Source of the DNA: Gonatopus flavifemur
Taxonomy: Eukaryota; Arthropoda; Insecta; Hymenoptera; Dryinidae
Assembly (NCBI GenBank): GCA_018340375.1
Contig: JAFFJZ010000012.1
Span: 2,604,001 to 2,668,000, forward strand
Direction: 5' to 3'
Length of the DNA: 64,000 nt
Shown: positions 46,272 through 56,684 of the stretch, one piece after another
How the letters are laid out: every line of letters starts with the position of its first letter
Numbering within the stretch: position 1 is the first letter of the stretch
Program-made: the position numbers and the translations under genes
Notes under the pieces: generated by a model
What the model saw: the letters and a program-made list of their open reading frames with translations, nothing else
The model's database searches: none
Told to the model about the DNA's origin: nothing

Positions 46272-46685
46272 CACTGAGAGAAGAGCGATTTGGAAGTTCG
46301 ATAAATAGTGATATGATTGTTCGATAAATCAAAATAGTGCTGAACTTTCAGCGATGTTTCATGAAATTTCAAGAAGGATTACTGAAATTTTGCTTTACAC
46401 TACTCAGTGTTCTTCAATCGTTGTTAAATAATACAATATTAATGACCAAATTTGCTGTATATTACTCAATTACTGAACGTTTAGGAATTGAGTGAAACAC
46501 AGCGAATTTGGTCGTGAATATTGTATTATATAATAACGATTGTAGAACACTGAGTACTGTACAGCAAAATTTCAGTAATGTTTCTTGAAATTTCATGAAA
46601 CATCGCTGAAAGTTCAGTGATATTCAGGTTTATCGATCAAATATAATACTATTTACTGAACCTCAAAATTGCTCTTCTCTCAGTG
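46272..46685. mobile_element. CAC-group foldback, 414 bp, TSD AA
   Basis: Left CACTGAGAGAAGAGCGATTT, right inverted CACTGAGAGAAGAGCAATTT; AA on both sides. Arms pair nearly throughout (GCGATGTTTCATGAAATTTC with its complement; TACTCAGTGTTCTTCAATCG). Confidence 0.92.
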
Positions 46686-46807
46686 AAGAATTGGAAAAAA
46701 TTGTGAGTCGATCTCTGGAAAGGAATTCAGACTAGTGATATCGATTCTTAAATGATTCTTTTTGATACAGAATATCTCGAATTTTTATCGATATTTTTTA
46801 TAAATCT

Positions 46808-47080
46808 ATGAAGACTACACAGTTGGAAATTTTGTGTAAACTTGTTAGAAAATTCGTCTGTCATGAATTTTCTGTTAATTATTCAACACAAACACGTGTG
46901 ACTTTTACAGACGCCCTTTGTGTAATCAGATCTCAACTGATTTATAATGTAAAATCATTCAAACAAGTGGAGAAAAGTGTCAAAATGACAAAAATTTTAT
47001 TCAACTCAAGATTAAACATAAAAATTGTGTTCTTCTCAATTACCAAGGGGAGATCGCCAGTGGTGGGTGCTACTTTTTGA
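46808..47080 (+). other. open frame shared with the 20-kb copy; unknown protein
   Basis: Ninety codons containing CHEFSVNYSTQTRVTFTDAL and LNIKIVFFSITKGRSPVVG. Collinear without indels with the minus frame at 20185-20673 (see there for the codon-position count). The frame begins at the element's end (46818). No domain recognised; whether it was ever a protein is open. Confidence 0.3.
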
Positions 47081-47437
47081 TGAAAGATCCATATACGCGT
47101 AACTTTGGTACTCGTCGGAAAAGCTATTCATTCATTTTCATTCATTTTGGTTTGGGCTGCCATTCTAATAGAGCTTAGTTTTCTAGATATGCAAATCTGA
47201 AGATCGAGTGCAAGTTCTTCAACGTCTGGTCTCGACCGTTTATCCGTGTTCAATTCTCATTGAAGACTATTTTTTTCAATTTATTCTTATGCATTGTTCC
47301 AACGTAAACAAAAGTGTGATTTTCGCATTTAATTCACGTAAAAAAATCCATAAATTACACTTATTTTGAATTTCATTTGACAGTATTTATGTGTTGAATT
47401 TACACAATCGGGAATTCCAATAAGAACTTAATCAGTA

Positions 47438-47662
47438 CACGGAAAAAATAATTTAGCTGCAGCAGCTAAGTAGCTAGCACGGACACGGACAGCCATTAAA
47501 TTAGCTCCTGCAGCTAAATTTTAGTTGTTACCGCAAATAAATTAACTACGAATGCAAATCTTTTTGCTGTAACAGCTAAAATTTAGCTGCAGGAGCTAAT
47601 TTAATGGCTGTCCGTGTCCGTGCTAGCTACTTAGCTGCTGCAGCTGAATTAATTTTTCCGTG
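47438..47662. mobile_element. CAC-group MITE, 225 bp, near-perfect palindrome, TSD TA
   Basis: Left CACGGAAAAAATAATTTAGC, right inverted CACGGAAAAATTAATTCAGC; TA on both sides. Arms of about 100 bp pair with very few mismatches (AAGTAGCTAGCACGGACACG, GACAGCCATTAAATTAGCTC), so this copy is very young. It is inserted at the TA flanking the next element. Confidence 0.95.
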
Positions 47663-47664
47663 TA

Positions 47665-48129
47665 CCCGGGGAAAAATAATACAATAAAAATTACAACATT
47701 TTCTAGTGAATTAATACTAGTAGGTCTCATATCTTGAGAAATACTCCTCAAATATGGAATAAAACGTTACAACTGCAATCATTTTTACTACATTCGGTAA
47801 GAAAGCCTCTGAGACCGTAAGGCAATTCACTGAAAAAACGTTTGTTTCGACGCAACAAAATTTTGGTTGAAATGAACGCAAAGAAACTTTTTGGTTGGCT
47901 AAAATAAAATTTATTTAGGATAAACAAAATTTATTTGTCTCTATGAAAGCCTTAAAATTATTGCAAACCCAATTTTGTTCACCCCAAATAAATTTTATTT
48001 CAGCCAACCAAAAAGTTTCTTTGCGTTCATTTCAACCAAAATTTTGTTTGGCTGGAACAAATTGTGTTTTCAGTGTTGTGACGACATTCGACCAAATAGT
48101 ACTATTTTACTATATTATTTTTCTGCGTG
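47665..48129. mobile_element. CAC-group foldback, 465 bp, AACCAAAATTTTGTT core, TSD TA
   Basis: Left CCCGGGGAAAAATAATACAA (first A mutated to C), right inverted CACGCAGAAAAATAATATAG; TA on both sides. Arms pair through ATTTTGGTTGAAATGAACGC and AAGAAACTTTTTGGTTGGCT. Confidence 0.85.
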
Positions 48130-48511
48130 TATCCTTTTGTGTCATATCATTTACATCAAGCTTCGGTTATTAGCTAAAACAAACACAATATGTTGAATCG
48201 ACACAAAAATTTTAATACTTTTTCTATTGAAAAAAATCGATTCTGTCCAAGAATCAGCATTGCCAATTCAGACAGAGTCAGAGAAATTTTGAAATATTCG
48301 AAGATACTTGAAAAAATTTGGAGAGAGATTGGAAATTTAAATAATCTGCCAATTGGCACATGGCTTCCTCGTTATTGTTGGAAAAAATCCTGTTTCAAAG
48401 CTTGATGCTTACCCTGTCCTTCCTTTGCTACCGATTTGCTTGAAATTTACACCGTACAGCTAATGCCTCCGAGATTAGATATGTTCGAGATTACATGGGA
48501 TTTGGATGATA

Positions 48512-48819
48512 CACGGAGAGAAAAAATTTGCTGACGCAGCAAATCGAGGTATTATATATAGAATAGCAACATTTTTTGCTGACCTAGCTAAAAATTTGCT
48601 ATAACGGCAATCGTGTTAGCTACGACAGCAAATTTTCAGTATTATATATAGAATAGCAAACAAATTTTGCTGGGATAGCAAACATTTTTTGCTGCCAGAG
48701 CTAAAAATTCGCTGGCGCAGCTAACAAGATTGCTGGAACAGCAAAAAATTTGCTGCTCTGGCGAAAGGAACCCAGCAAAAGTAGATTTTGCTGCCACAGC
48801 GAATTCCTTTTTCTCCGTG
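48512..48819. mobile_element. CAC-group TTGCTG-family MITE, 308 bp, TSD TA, with empty sites
   Basis: Left CACGGAGAGAAAAAATTTGC, right inverted CACGGAGAAAAAGGAATTCG; TA on both sides. It interrupts the 475-bp unit: TTTGGATGA-TA-element-TA-GGAACATAGGG. The tandem neighbour at about 49292 reads TTTGAATGA-TA-CCGACATGGGG and the 32.6-kb copy reads TTCGGATGA-TA-CGGACATAGGG, so the unoccupied site has a single TA. Confidence 0.96.
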
Positions 48820-49377
48820 TAGGAACATAGGGAAAGCATGTTTTCAAAATATTGTCAAATAACGCGGATCGCGAAAGAAAATTTTCCCCAGTTTTCAACC
48901 CATTGGGATGGAACTCATGTGGGAACACTATCGAATCACAATTAGAACGTGGTAAAAATGTTATTCCAACCGGATAACAGGAAGCGCAAACATGCTCGGT
49001 CGCAAAATCACAATTTTCAATCACATGTTTTCTTACACCCTCCCGTTTTTCTAAGAGAATCAGGTTGGAATTTGTATAGGACTGCGATCCATACTGCATA
49101 AAGCTGTGGTCAAAATGTCATGAAAATTGGATGATAGGAACGTAAGTTATCCGCATGATAACGATGTTTACGAAATTTTCAAATTTTGTTTCGCAGCTCA
49201 GTTTCTTCCTTCAATTCCGATTTGTTTGAAATTCATACTATACAACTAACTCCCCGTAAACTGATTATATTACAAGTTTCATGGCATTTGAATGATACCG
49301 ACATGGGGAAGGCATGCTTTCAAAATATTGTCAAATAATGTGAATCGCGAAACAAAAATTTTCCACACACTGAGAAA

Positions 49378-49627
49378 AATGAAATGTGAAAATAACCTCT
49401 ATTTCGTATATTTTTCACCCGTCAAATAATGAAAACTGAAGCCAGCCTTTCAAAAGTGAAAAGTACCTTTTCAGTGTTGAATTTCACCGTACATTTGGTT
49501 TGATTCACCAAAAAGATGGTATTTATCACCTAACTCATGGTAATAATAACCAAAATGATGTATTTTTCACTGTCAAATACATTACTATATTGAAACATGA
49601 TTTCTACAATGCAGATTTTTCTCAGTG
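49378..49627. mobile_element. CAC-group MITE, 250 bp, TSD CA
   Basis: Left CACTGAGAAAAATGAAATGT, right inverted CACTGAGAAAAATCTGCATT; CA on both sides. The site is confirmed by the neighbouring repeat unit near 48880, which runs TTTTCCCCAGTTTTCAACCC without it. Confidence 0.92.
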
Positions 49628-50284
49628 CAGTTTTCAACAGTGTTGCCGTGAGCCGAGCTTTGGACATCGGCTTGGCTCGGCTCGTCATTCTAAAATCAAA
49701 GCTCGGCTCGATGGAGTGAAAGCTCGGCTCGCTCCGAGCTGGCTCGAGCCGAATCGAGTTGGAAACGTAATTCAAGGGAATACCAACACTTGTGCTTCGC
49801 TACATTTTTTTTAATGTATTTATTCAATGATTCGAGCACACAGAATGGAACAATATCATCAACGAGAAATAAAAGAAATTTTATGAGCAAACAATTTTTC
49901 TCTCAAAATTTATCACACTTCTTGGATCTCATGAAAATTTCATAAAATTTTGTGTATCTAGTTTTGAATCCAAAATATCACATTCCATTCGTAATCATTA
50001 ATTTTTATACGTTTATTTCATCTTGTTTTCCACCATGTTGTACATGTTGTAGAAATTTGTGTTCAAAATGATGTGCGATTAAAGTCATTCTTACCCCAAG
50101 AGAACACCAACGTTCGATAAACCTTTATTAGATGTGCAATGAAGCTGTGGACATTTGAAGGTTTAATGAACGTTCGTTGAATGTGAATTTATCAAACCCT
50201 AAGAGAACACAGAGCTTCTAGGTGGAATTTAGTTTCATTATACGTACTTTGACGTTCAGAGAACGTCCAGTGGACCATCAAATA

Positions 50285-50560
50285 CCCAGGTAAAAATTGA
50301 CCATGGGCGCTAGGTTGCCGCAAGGCTCACCAAGATGGGCCGAGCCTAGACTACCAGGCATGGCGCAACTCTGAAATGATAACATCATTTCAGCCTCAGC
50401 CCATTTGTTTCCACAATCAAGACCCAACACTGGAAACAGGGTTGTGATAGCATATGCCGTCAATGGCAGACCATACAAAAATATGTTCGCCAAGGATGAG
50501 CCAACGCTGTAGCAATCTTGCGGCAGGGTTGCGCCCATCTCATGCCAATGGTCACTTTTA
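50285..50560. mobile_element. foldback with CCCAGGTAAAAA left end
   Basis: ATTGACCATGGGCGCTAGGT, then TGCCGCAAGG, pairs with the inverted GTGACCATTGGCATGAG / GGGCGCAACCCTGCCGCAAG on the right. It belongs with the AAGCTTGG-rich group of 25987. The right end is approximate. Confidence 0.6.
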
Positions 50561-51518
50561 TTTTTTATTGTAATTGAAAATAAAATAAAAAATCCATTCT
50601 ATCATTTCGATTGAACGAAATGAATGTCGGAGAATTTCAACATGTAATTTTTCTGATTAGTTTAAACTGATGAATGACGTAAATCCGGTGGTCCTGGCGT
50701 AGAAGTAGGCGGGTCTGGAAACAGATGAAGAATTATTTCTGTCATGGAATCTTCAAAGGAGACTTATATATTGATTGAATGCTTGGTTCGCCACTCGCAG
50801 GAAACAAGCATCACTCTGGTGAGAGTTATTGTAATTTGCTGTTTGAGAAGGAAGTTTCACTCTTAGCCAAGCTATTACTCAAGTCGAGTCAAGCTAACGC
50901 CTAAACTGAGCGAGGCCATCGCCCAAGCTGAGCCAAGCTATTGCCCAAGCTGGACCAAGCTACGACCCATGCTTGGTGCAACATGAGAATCCATTGTCAT
51001 TCAGAGTTGCCTAATGCTTGGAGCAGTGTCCCGCCAAGCCCTAGAGAGCCTCTGTTAAAAGCATGCGTTTTCCTTCAAGCAATATTGGTTGAAGGATGGG
51101 CCAAGCGTGGCGCAGCCAATGATCAATGATGGATCGACGAAGTCGATTTATGACTTCCCATATTGGTACAATGTTTAGACCATTGTCAACCATCCTTGTC
51201 CCTACATAGATTGCCCAGCTTTGGCTGGCAGCCTTGCGTCTAGCTATATTCCGTCGTCAGCATTGGCGGAGCCTGAGGATTTTTATATGGGTAACCTTAC
51301 GTACAATGAACCTCTATCGAACCTTCTTTGGAACTTCGTGTTCTTTTGGGAAAAATCAATCTAAAGTCGATATATTCGGCTCGTGTCCTTTTAGGGTAGA
51401 TTTTGTATTCATGAAACAAGCAAAGTAGAATCATTACAACATTTTACCATTTTGGTATAATTCACAATAAGTTGCGTAAAATTGCACTGATCTACATTTC
51501 GGACAAAAACTCCACCGA

Positions 51519-51717
51519 TGGGATACATCGCCTCAACGCAGAATTTGAGTGGAGAATCGGTGGATGAACGGTTGCTCGTCGGAGATGTGACGTGGAGGCA
51601 ACGAAGAAAAGTCTGGCCTTGATCTTCACGCGGACTTTCCTTCGTTACGTCCTCGTCACTTTTCCGACGAGCAACCGTTTATCCACCCAAATTCTGCTTT
51701 GAGGCGATATGAGGTTT
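51519..51717. repeat. GC-rich foldback, about 200 bp
   Basis: ATCGCCTCAACGCAGAATTT and GAACGGTTGCTCGTCGG pair with inverted ATCGCCTCAAAGCAGAATTT and AAACGGTTGCTCGTCGG, then GTGACG-TGGAGGCAACGAAG with its partner. Arms about 90 bp. The high GC contrasts with its surroundings. Ends not defined. Confidence 0.75.
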
Positions 51718-51748
51718 GGTGCAGGATGATATTTCCTGCAAAACCATA

Positions 51749-52003
51749 CACGCGGAGAAAATTAATTGAAGTATTACCACGCTATACAGTCAAGTAGGGA
51801 CAAAATCACATTGTGACGGTATGTAGTATGCTTTTTTATTAAAATCACCTTATTTTCTAGTAGAGAGTGAGAGAATCCTGTTATCAATTAGCAGAAAGTA
51901 TAGCAATTTCAATGACAAAATATAATACATTTCCTCACAATGTGATTTCTTCCCTACTTCATCGTAAAGTGTAGTCATTTTTAAGATAACTCTTCTTTGC
52001 GTG
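51749..52003. mobile_element. CAC-group MITE, 255 bp, TSD TA
   Basis: Left CACGCGGAGAAAATTAATTG, right inverted CACGCAAAGAAGAGTTATCT; TA on both sides. The core matches the 22225-22411 MITE (ATTTTCTAGTAGAGAGTGAG, GCAATTTCAATGACAAAATA). Confidence 0.88.
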
Positions 52004-52707
52004 TAGCAATTGAATACAATGTTTCAAATACAATGAAACATATTTTCGGTAGATTTTTACTCGTTTGAGATAAACTCAAAGATGCCAATAGCATAGCTCT
52101 CCATAATTTGAGGATAATTAAAATGAAGGATGCCAAAATAGCACATTTCGATTAACACAAAGTAGTCGAAATCAACATATATTTTTTTGAAAATATCTAT
52201 TGTAGCCAATTTTTTGCTCAACACGAAAGGACACATATATTTGAAACATGAAAATGAATTATGTTTCTCTATAACAATTTTTCAATTGGTAATCAAAAGC
52301 TCGACGAGCTATGAAACCTCAGCTCGGCTCGGCTCGGCTCGAGCTATGGCTCGAAGCTCGACCGAGCTCAGCTCGAAGATAAAATCTCCAGCTCGGCTCG
52401 AAGCTCGCGGCAATACTAATTTTCAATTGATTAGGATAAAACTCATATGGGACCACTATCGGATCATCACTAGAACGTGGTACAAGTTTCATTGCAATCG
52501 GATGATAGGAAGCGGAGATATACGCGGTCGCAAAATCATGATTTTTTCATAACATTTTTCTTCACCCCTGCCGTTCTTCTGTAAGAATCAGGTTGAAACA
52601 TATATGGGACCACTATCAGCTCGGGTTCCAATTGTGGTAAAAATTTCATGACGATCGGATAATAGGAACGGAAGATATGCGCGGTCGCAGAATAGTTTAC
52701 ATCCCCA

Positions 52708-52911
52708 CACAGTAAAAAATTTTTCGTCATTGTGTAAAGTGTTAAACTTTGTGTGTAGAATATTCAACATTCTAGAGTGTCAATTCAACACAATCGTTGT
52801 CAACGCAAACAAAAAAAAAACACGATCGTGTTGAATCAACACTCTAGAATGTTAAATATTCTACACACAACTTTTAACACTTTACACAATGACGGAAAAT
52901 TGTTTACTGTG
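52708..52911. mobile_element. CAC-group MITE, 204 bp, TSD CA; sister of 2971-3173
   Basis: Left CACAGTAAAAAATTTTTCGT, right inverted CACAGTAAACAATTTTCCGT; CA on both sides. About 92 percent identical by eye to the copy at 2971-3173. Confidence 0.93.
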
Positions 52912-52950
52912 CACAGACACACACACACACAGACAGACAGACAGACAGAT
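52912..52950 (+). repeat. (CA)n then (GACA)n microsatellite
   Basis: ACACACACACAC is followed by AGACAGACAGACAGACAGA. It lies directly after the MITE; the parallel 32.9-kb sequence has a short GACAGACAGAC at the same place, so it is part of the host repeat. Confidence 0.85.
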
Positions 52951-53180
52951 ACGGAACCAGAATTACTCCCTGAGCTCTGAGCAATATTTTGGTGTAAGAG
53001 ATTTTGAGTTTGGAGACAAAAAAATTGTTGATCCCTCGAAACGATCACAAAGCTTCCCTCTAACGAGGGAGCAATAGCTACAGCTGCAATTATTTTAGCT
53101 ACAGCGGTGAAAAAAGGGTGCTGAAAAGTGAGTAGCTACCACAGCTACTTCTTTTTTCCTCCTGCGTCACTACTCCACAA

Positions 53181-53337
53181 CCCAACAAATATAATGTCTA
53201 AAATTTGACGTCAAATGTTGCGTAAGACGTATTTCAGATACATAATAGATATCTTTCAAAGCATTGCCTCAAAGATATCTAATAGAAATCTAAAATACGT
53301 CTGATGCAACATTTTTTGACAAGTTTCAAACTTTGGG
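53181..53337. mobile_element. CCC-group foldback, 157 bp, TSD AA
   Basis: Left CCCAACAAATATAATGTCTA and right inverted CCCAAAGTTTGAAACTTGTC; AA on both sides. The centre pairs AATAGATATCTTTC with AAAGATATCTAATAG. Same family as 23214-23322. Confidence 0.7.
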
Positions 53338-56300
53338 AACCCATGTAGCGAAAATATACTGACTTTATGTTAATCATAATTTCAAAAGTACATGCAATCG
53401 GTATTACACCGTTTGACGATTATTTTTGTTGTATTATTCAGAGTAATTTTTATGTATATTCCCTCTATTTATAGCACAGAATTTCAGGTAATCGATACTG
53501 GATCAACAGGAACTTTGGATGGATGACAAGTGTTTGACAAGAAACAACAATGAAATGGAAATTTTCAAAGTCTTGATCGAACAGTACATACATGAACATC
53601 AAAAACTTGTATACTCGAGTTAGTCTTCTATGATATTCTATGAAGCTCCATGAAACACGAATATTGATTTCAATGGGATTGTGCAATTCTATGGACATCC
53701 ATAAAACTTAGAAGACGTTGAAGTGGGAAAACAGACGCAACTATTGATTTCGTTCATCAATTTCAATGAATAAAACTGAAATACACACGGAAACAGATTT
53801 TTAGCTGTTATAATTAAATATATTAGCACCCACGGGACAGCAATTTTAGCTAAAAATTTTGTTTTGTCAATTCTCCTAAACGAAATTTCTACGATATGAA
53901 TTTTCTGGGTTCGAAATCAATGCAAATATTTCATATTACATTGAAAATTATCATGAAAACATCGTTGTTCGTTAAAATAGATTCCACGACATCGAGCATC
54001 CAAATGATCGAAAGTCTGATTTAATTGGAAAAATCGAAATTCTCCGATAACCGACATATTATTCAATCATAAAACCCTAAGATGCCATTAATCTGGATGA
54101 AAACTAGACGTAATCGATCGTAATTCTCTAGGTTCCGTCGAATAATATAATCACACACGAAACGGTAAGGGAAAATGCGGATCTCGAACCGACTCCTTCC
54201 TTGAAAATTCAACAAGATTAATGTTACGTACCGAGGCATGACGTACAGGTTCAAATGAAGATAGGCTTTAAGAATATCGCATAAGGAGGAAGAAAAAGAC
54301 CATTAGAAACCGAAACAAACGGAGATAGAAAGACCATTGGGAAAAGGTAGGCAGAAGAAGAGAAATAGAGAGATGGTACACGTGCATATTGGAGGAAAAA
54401 AAATTTGATGTTTTAGTATCGGGCGAACGGAGGACACCAAAGCTTTCACGGGGGCTTAATATCGGCGTATTCCCTTTATTCCGAGAACCGAACGCAACAC
54501 GAGATCCACTTTAATCCTAATATACCATACGTATCGTTTGTTGTGAAACAAATGACCCATCCTCTACTTTAAAACCCTATGATTTATTCCCTAATCGCTC
54601 CCACGGACGAAACGTCATCGCTCGAAACGCACAAAATCATCGGAACGTAAGAATCATTGACAAAATTCTCACCAAATTCTGCGTGATAACGTTCCTCGAG
54701 GAACTAGAATCTCCGTTATTCTGGACTAAATATTTTCTGGTTGTGGTGTTTGTCTGCGCGATCGCAAATGTCTTGTCCTTACGTTCGGGGGAAACCATTA
54801 TTCATCTGCGTTGAATTTAAAATAAAATAATAAATTTCTCTCTGAAAAGGGTTGGAATCGTTCGTAGAGCACCCTGTTACCTCCGAATGGGAAAGTACTT
54901 CTTCCACGATAATTCCACAAAATATTTTGAATGGGAGGACTGGTCAATAAAATTTCCACCACGCGCATACATAGCTGAGGGAGAACGTGCGCCAAGCCCA
55001 GAAGGACATCCTGTGACGCATTCAATTGAAAATCTCAAGGCACCCTCGTGCACCGTTGGAAGATAATATATAGAGTTACATTACGTGCAAAATCGATCAG
55101 TTATTTCGACTTCGAGCAAGACTTTTAACGAAACGTCCCGAAGGTAGCGGCCGGTGATTTTCTAGGAATTCGGCGAAGAAGTTACAGGAAGCTATGGGAT
55201 TTCTTAGGATACGCACTCCTTTGCACGATGTCAAAGAATATATTGTACAGTTCGATCGATGGTTTCTAATAATCAAACACAACGAGAATGGAAGAGCTCA
55301 AATGTTTCAATAACCCAGAAACAACATAATATCACAGTATTCGGAACCTATACGTGTAGGGTGTACAATATTCATGCAGTATTTTATGGTTCCTCATTGC
55401 CAGGCAAATTCATATATGTGTTTATCAAAATTCTTGTAGTTCCTTTGATGTGTATAGAATGTCATCCGCGAGGCAATAAGTTCCAAAACATTATGAATTT
55501 TCCACAAATACGAACTTTCTAGAATTCCTCCCTGGATGGATATCATTTCAAATACGAATTCTCGTGGTGAGGTGCGGTACTCTTTTGACTCATCAGGTAT
55601 TTCATTGAATTATTATTGCACTAAATTTTCGTATGACGATTTCAAGTATTACTTTCTATTTGCCCTCTGACGGAAAAATTATATGAGAATTACAGAAGAT
55701 CTTCGAAACATTTTTACAATTTTCAAAAAATTCTGAAAAAATTTCAAAATGAAAAATTCAGTACTATGCAGAGAAGGTCAATAGGAATTTCATAGTTTGG
55801 AATAATTCTATGATTCTATCATTGTTCAATCAAATTTCTAAACTGTAAAATATCAATATTTCAAAATCTTTTGTCAATTCTCCAAGAAATAATACTCAAG
55901 TAAATACTCAATTCCAGGGCGAAGATGTTGTACTGTCTCATCGAAGAAATCTTGCCAGGGATTTGAAATATCAAGAAGACCTCGTTTCATGTTTTAAAAA
56001 TATTTGGATATGATAGAAAATTATTGTCAAGTGAAGTCAATAAAAAGCATGCAGCTTTGTTCTTTCGAAATTTCGAAATCCATTCCTCGAGCCTACCTCA
56101 ACAATTCTGTATCATCCGATTTTCGAGCAGAGCTGACAAAATTTCAGTCGATCCGAGTTTCGAGCTAAGCCAGAACTATGAGATCGACGAGCTAGATCGT
56201 CATTGAGGAAATTTCCCTTCAGACGAGGAGACAGAAAAAACATGTGATGAGAAACTACTTGATTTTACGCATGAAACAATATTGAGATTATCATGAAATA

Positions 56301-56519
56301 AAAAGTCAGGAATTTTATAAAAATATATTTACAAAGATACTTTTCTATTATAAAGTTGATTTTTCTTCATCACCAATCTTCTGAAGATACATTTAATGAT
56401 GTATTTGAGTTATTAAAATTAACACATTCATTGAGTTATTAAAATTAACACATTTGTAAAATTTCATTCAATCGGTCATGAAAATTTCGAGAAAGCGTTG
56501 ATTTATACTCCAGCTTCAA

Positions 56520-56684
56520 GAGTTTCAGAAATATGATCCAAAATCGATCTAGCTCGACGATCTTCGAGCCAATCCGAGCTCCGATCCGAGCAGTGGAGCT
56601 ATCGATCCGATCTCCAAGCCGATCCTCACTGTAAAACACAGCCGAGCCAAGCCGAGCTCATGCTCAAAACTCGGACTAACACTA
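56520..56684. mobile_element. GAGCTCGG-rich hAT-like end, partial
   Basis: The right end, inverted, reads TAGTGTTAGTCCGAGTTTTG and is followed inward by GAGCTCGGCTTGGCTCGGCT, the same composition as the ends of 49638-52418. Further GATCCGAG/GAGCTAAG words at 56078-56200 suggest the other side, but no left terminus or duplication was found. Confidence 0.45.

Larger units (their letters stand above)
46818..48216 (+). mobile_element. second copy of the 804-bp CAC element, split by two younger elements
   Basis: Left end CACAGTTGGAAATTTTGTGT with TA before it. The sequence matches the 19749-20552 copy in reverse, breaks at 47435, and resumes at 48132 with CCTTTTGTGTCATATCATTT and CATCAAGCTTCGGTTATTAG. 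The far end is decayed near 48216. The two insertions are at 47438-47662 and 47665-48129, side by side. Confidence 0.8.
49638..52418. mobile_element. hAT-type element, 2781 bp, GAGCTCGG-rich ends, 8-bp TSD
   Basis: Left end CAGTGTTGCCGTGAGCCGAG, right end inverted TAGTATTGCCGCGAGCTTCG. Flanks GTTTTCAA (49630-49637) and ATTTTCAA (52419-52426) agree at 7 of 8. The empty site is visible in the 48.9-kb unit (CAGTTTTCAACCCATTGG). Both ends are a reiteration of GCTCGGCTCGAGC. Inside lie a foldback at 50285, a GCCAAGCT-rich stretch at 50860-51250, a foldback at 51519 and a CAC MITE at 51749. No transposase recognised. Confidence 0.9.
48395..53030 (+). repeat. about 475-bp tandem unit shared with the 31.4-kb hAT element, heavily interrupted
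   Basis: GGAAAGCATGTTTTCAAAAT at 48833 and GGAAGGCATGCTTTCAAAAT at 49307 are about 474 bp apart; the sequence also matches 32280-32945. After removing MITEs at 48512 and 49378 and the 2.8-kb hAT element at 49638, the unit runs on at 52419 (ATGGGACCACTATCGG) and through GGTCGCAG at 52683 to a GACA microsatellite and TATTTTGGTGTAAGAG near 52985, paralleling 32945-33010. It is probably the interior of another copy of the 31403-33402 family whose ends I could not find. Confidence 0.75.

Noticed and set aside
53066..53168. Possible decayed AGCTACAGC-type foldback
   Set aside because: AGCTACAGC and GTAGCTGTGG words suggest a relative of 47438, but ends and flanks do not match.
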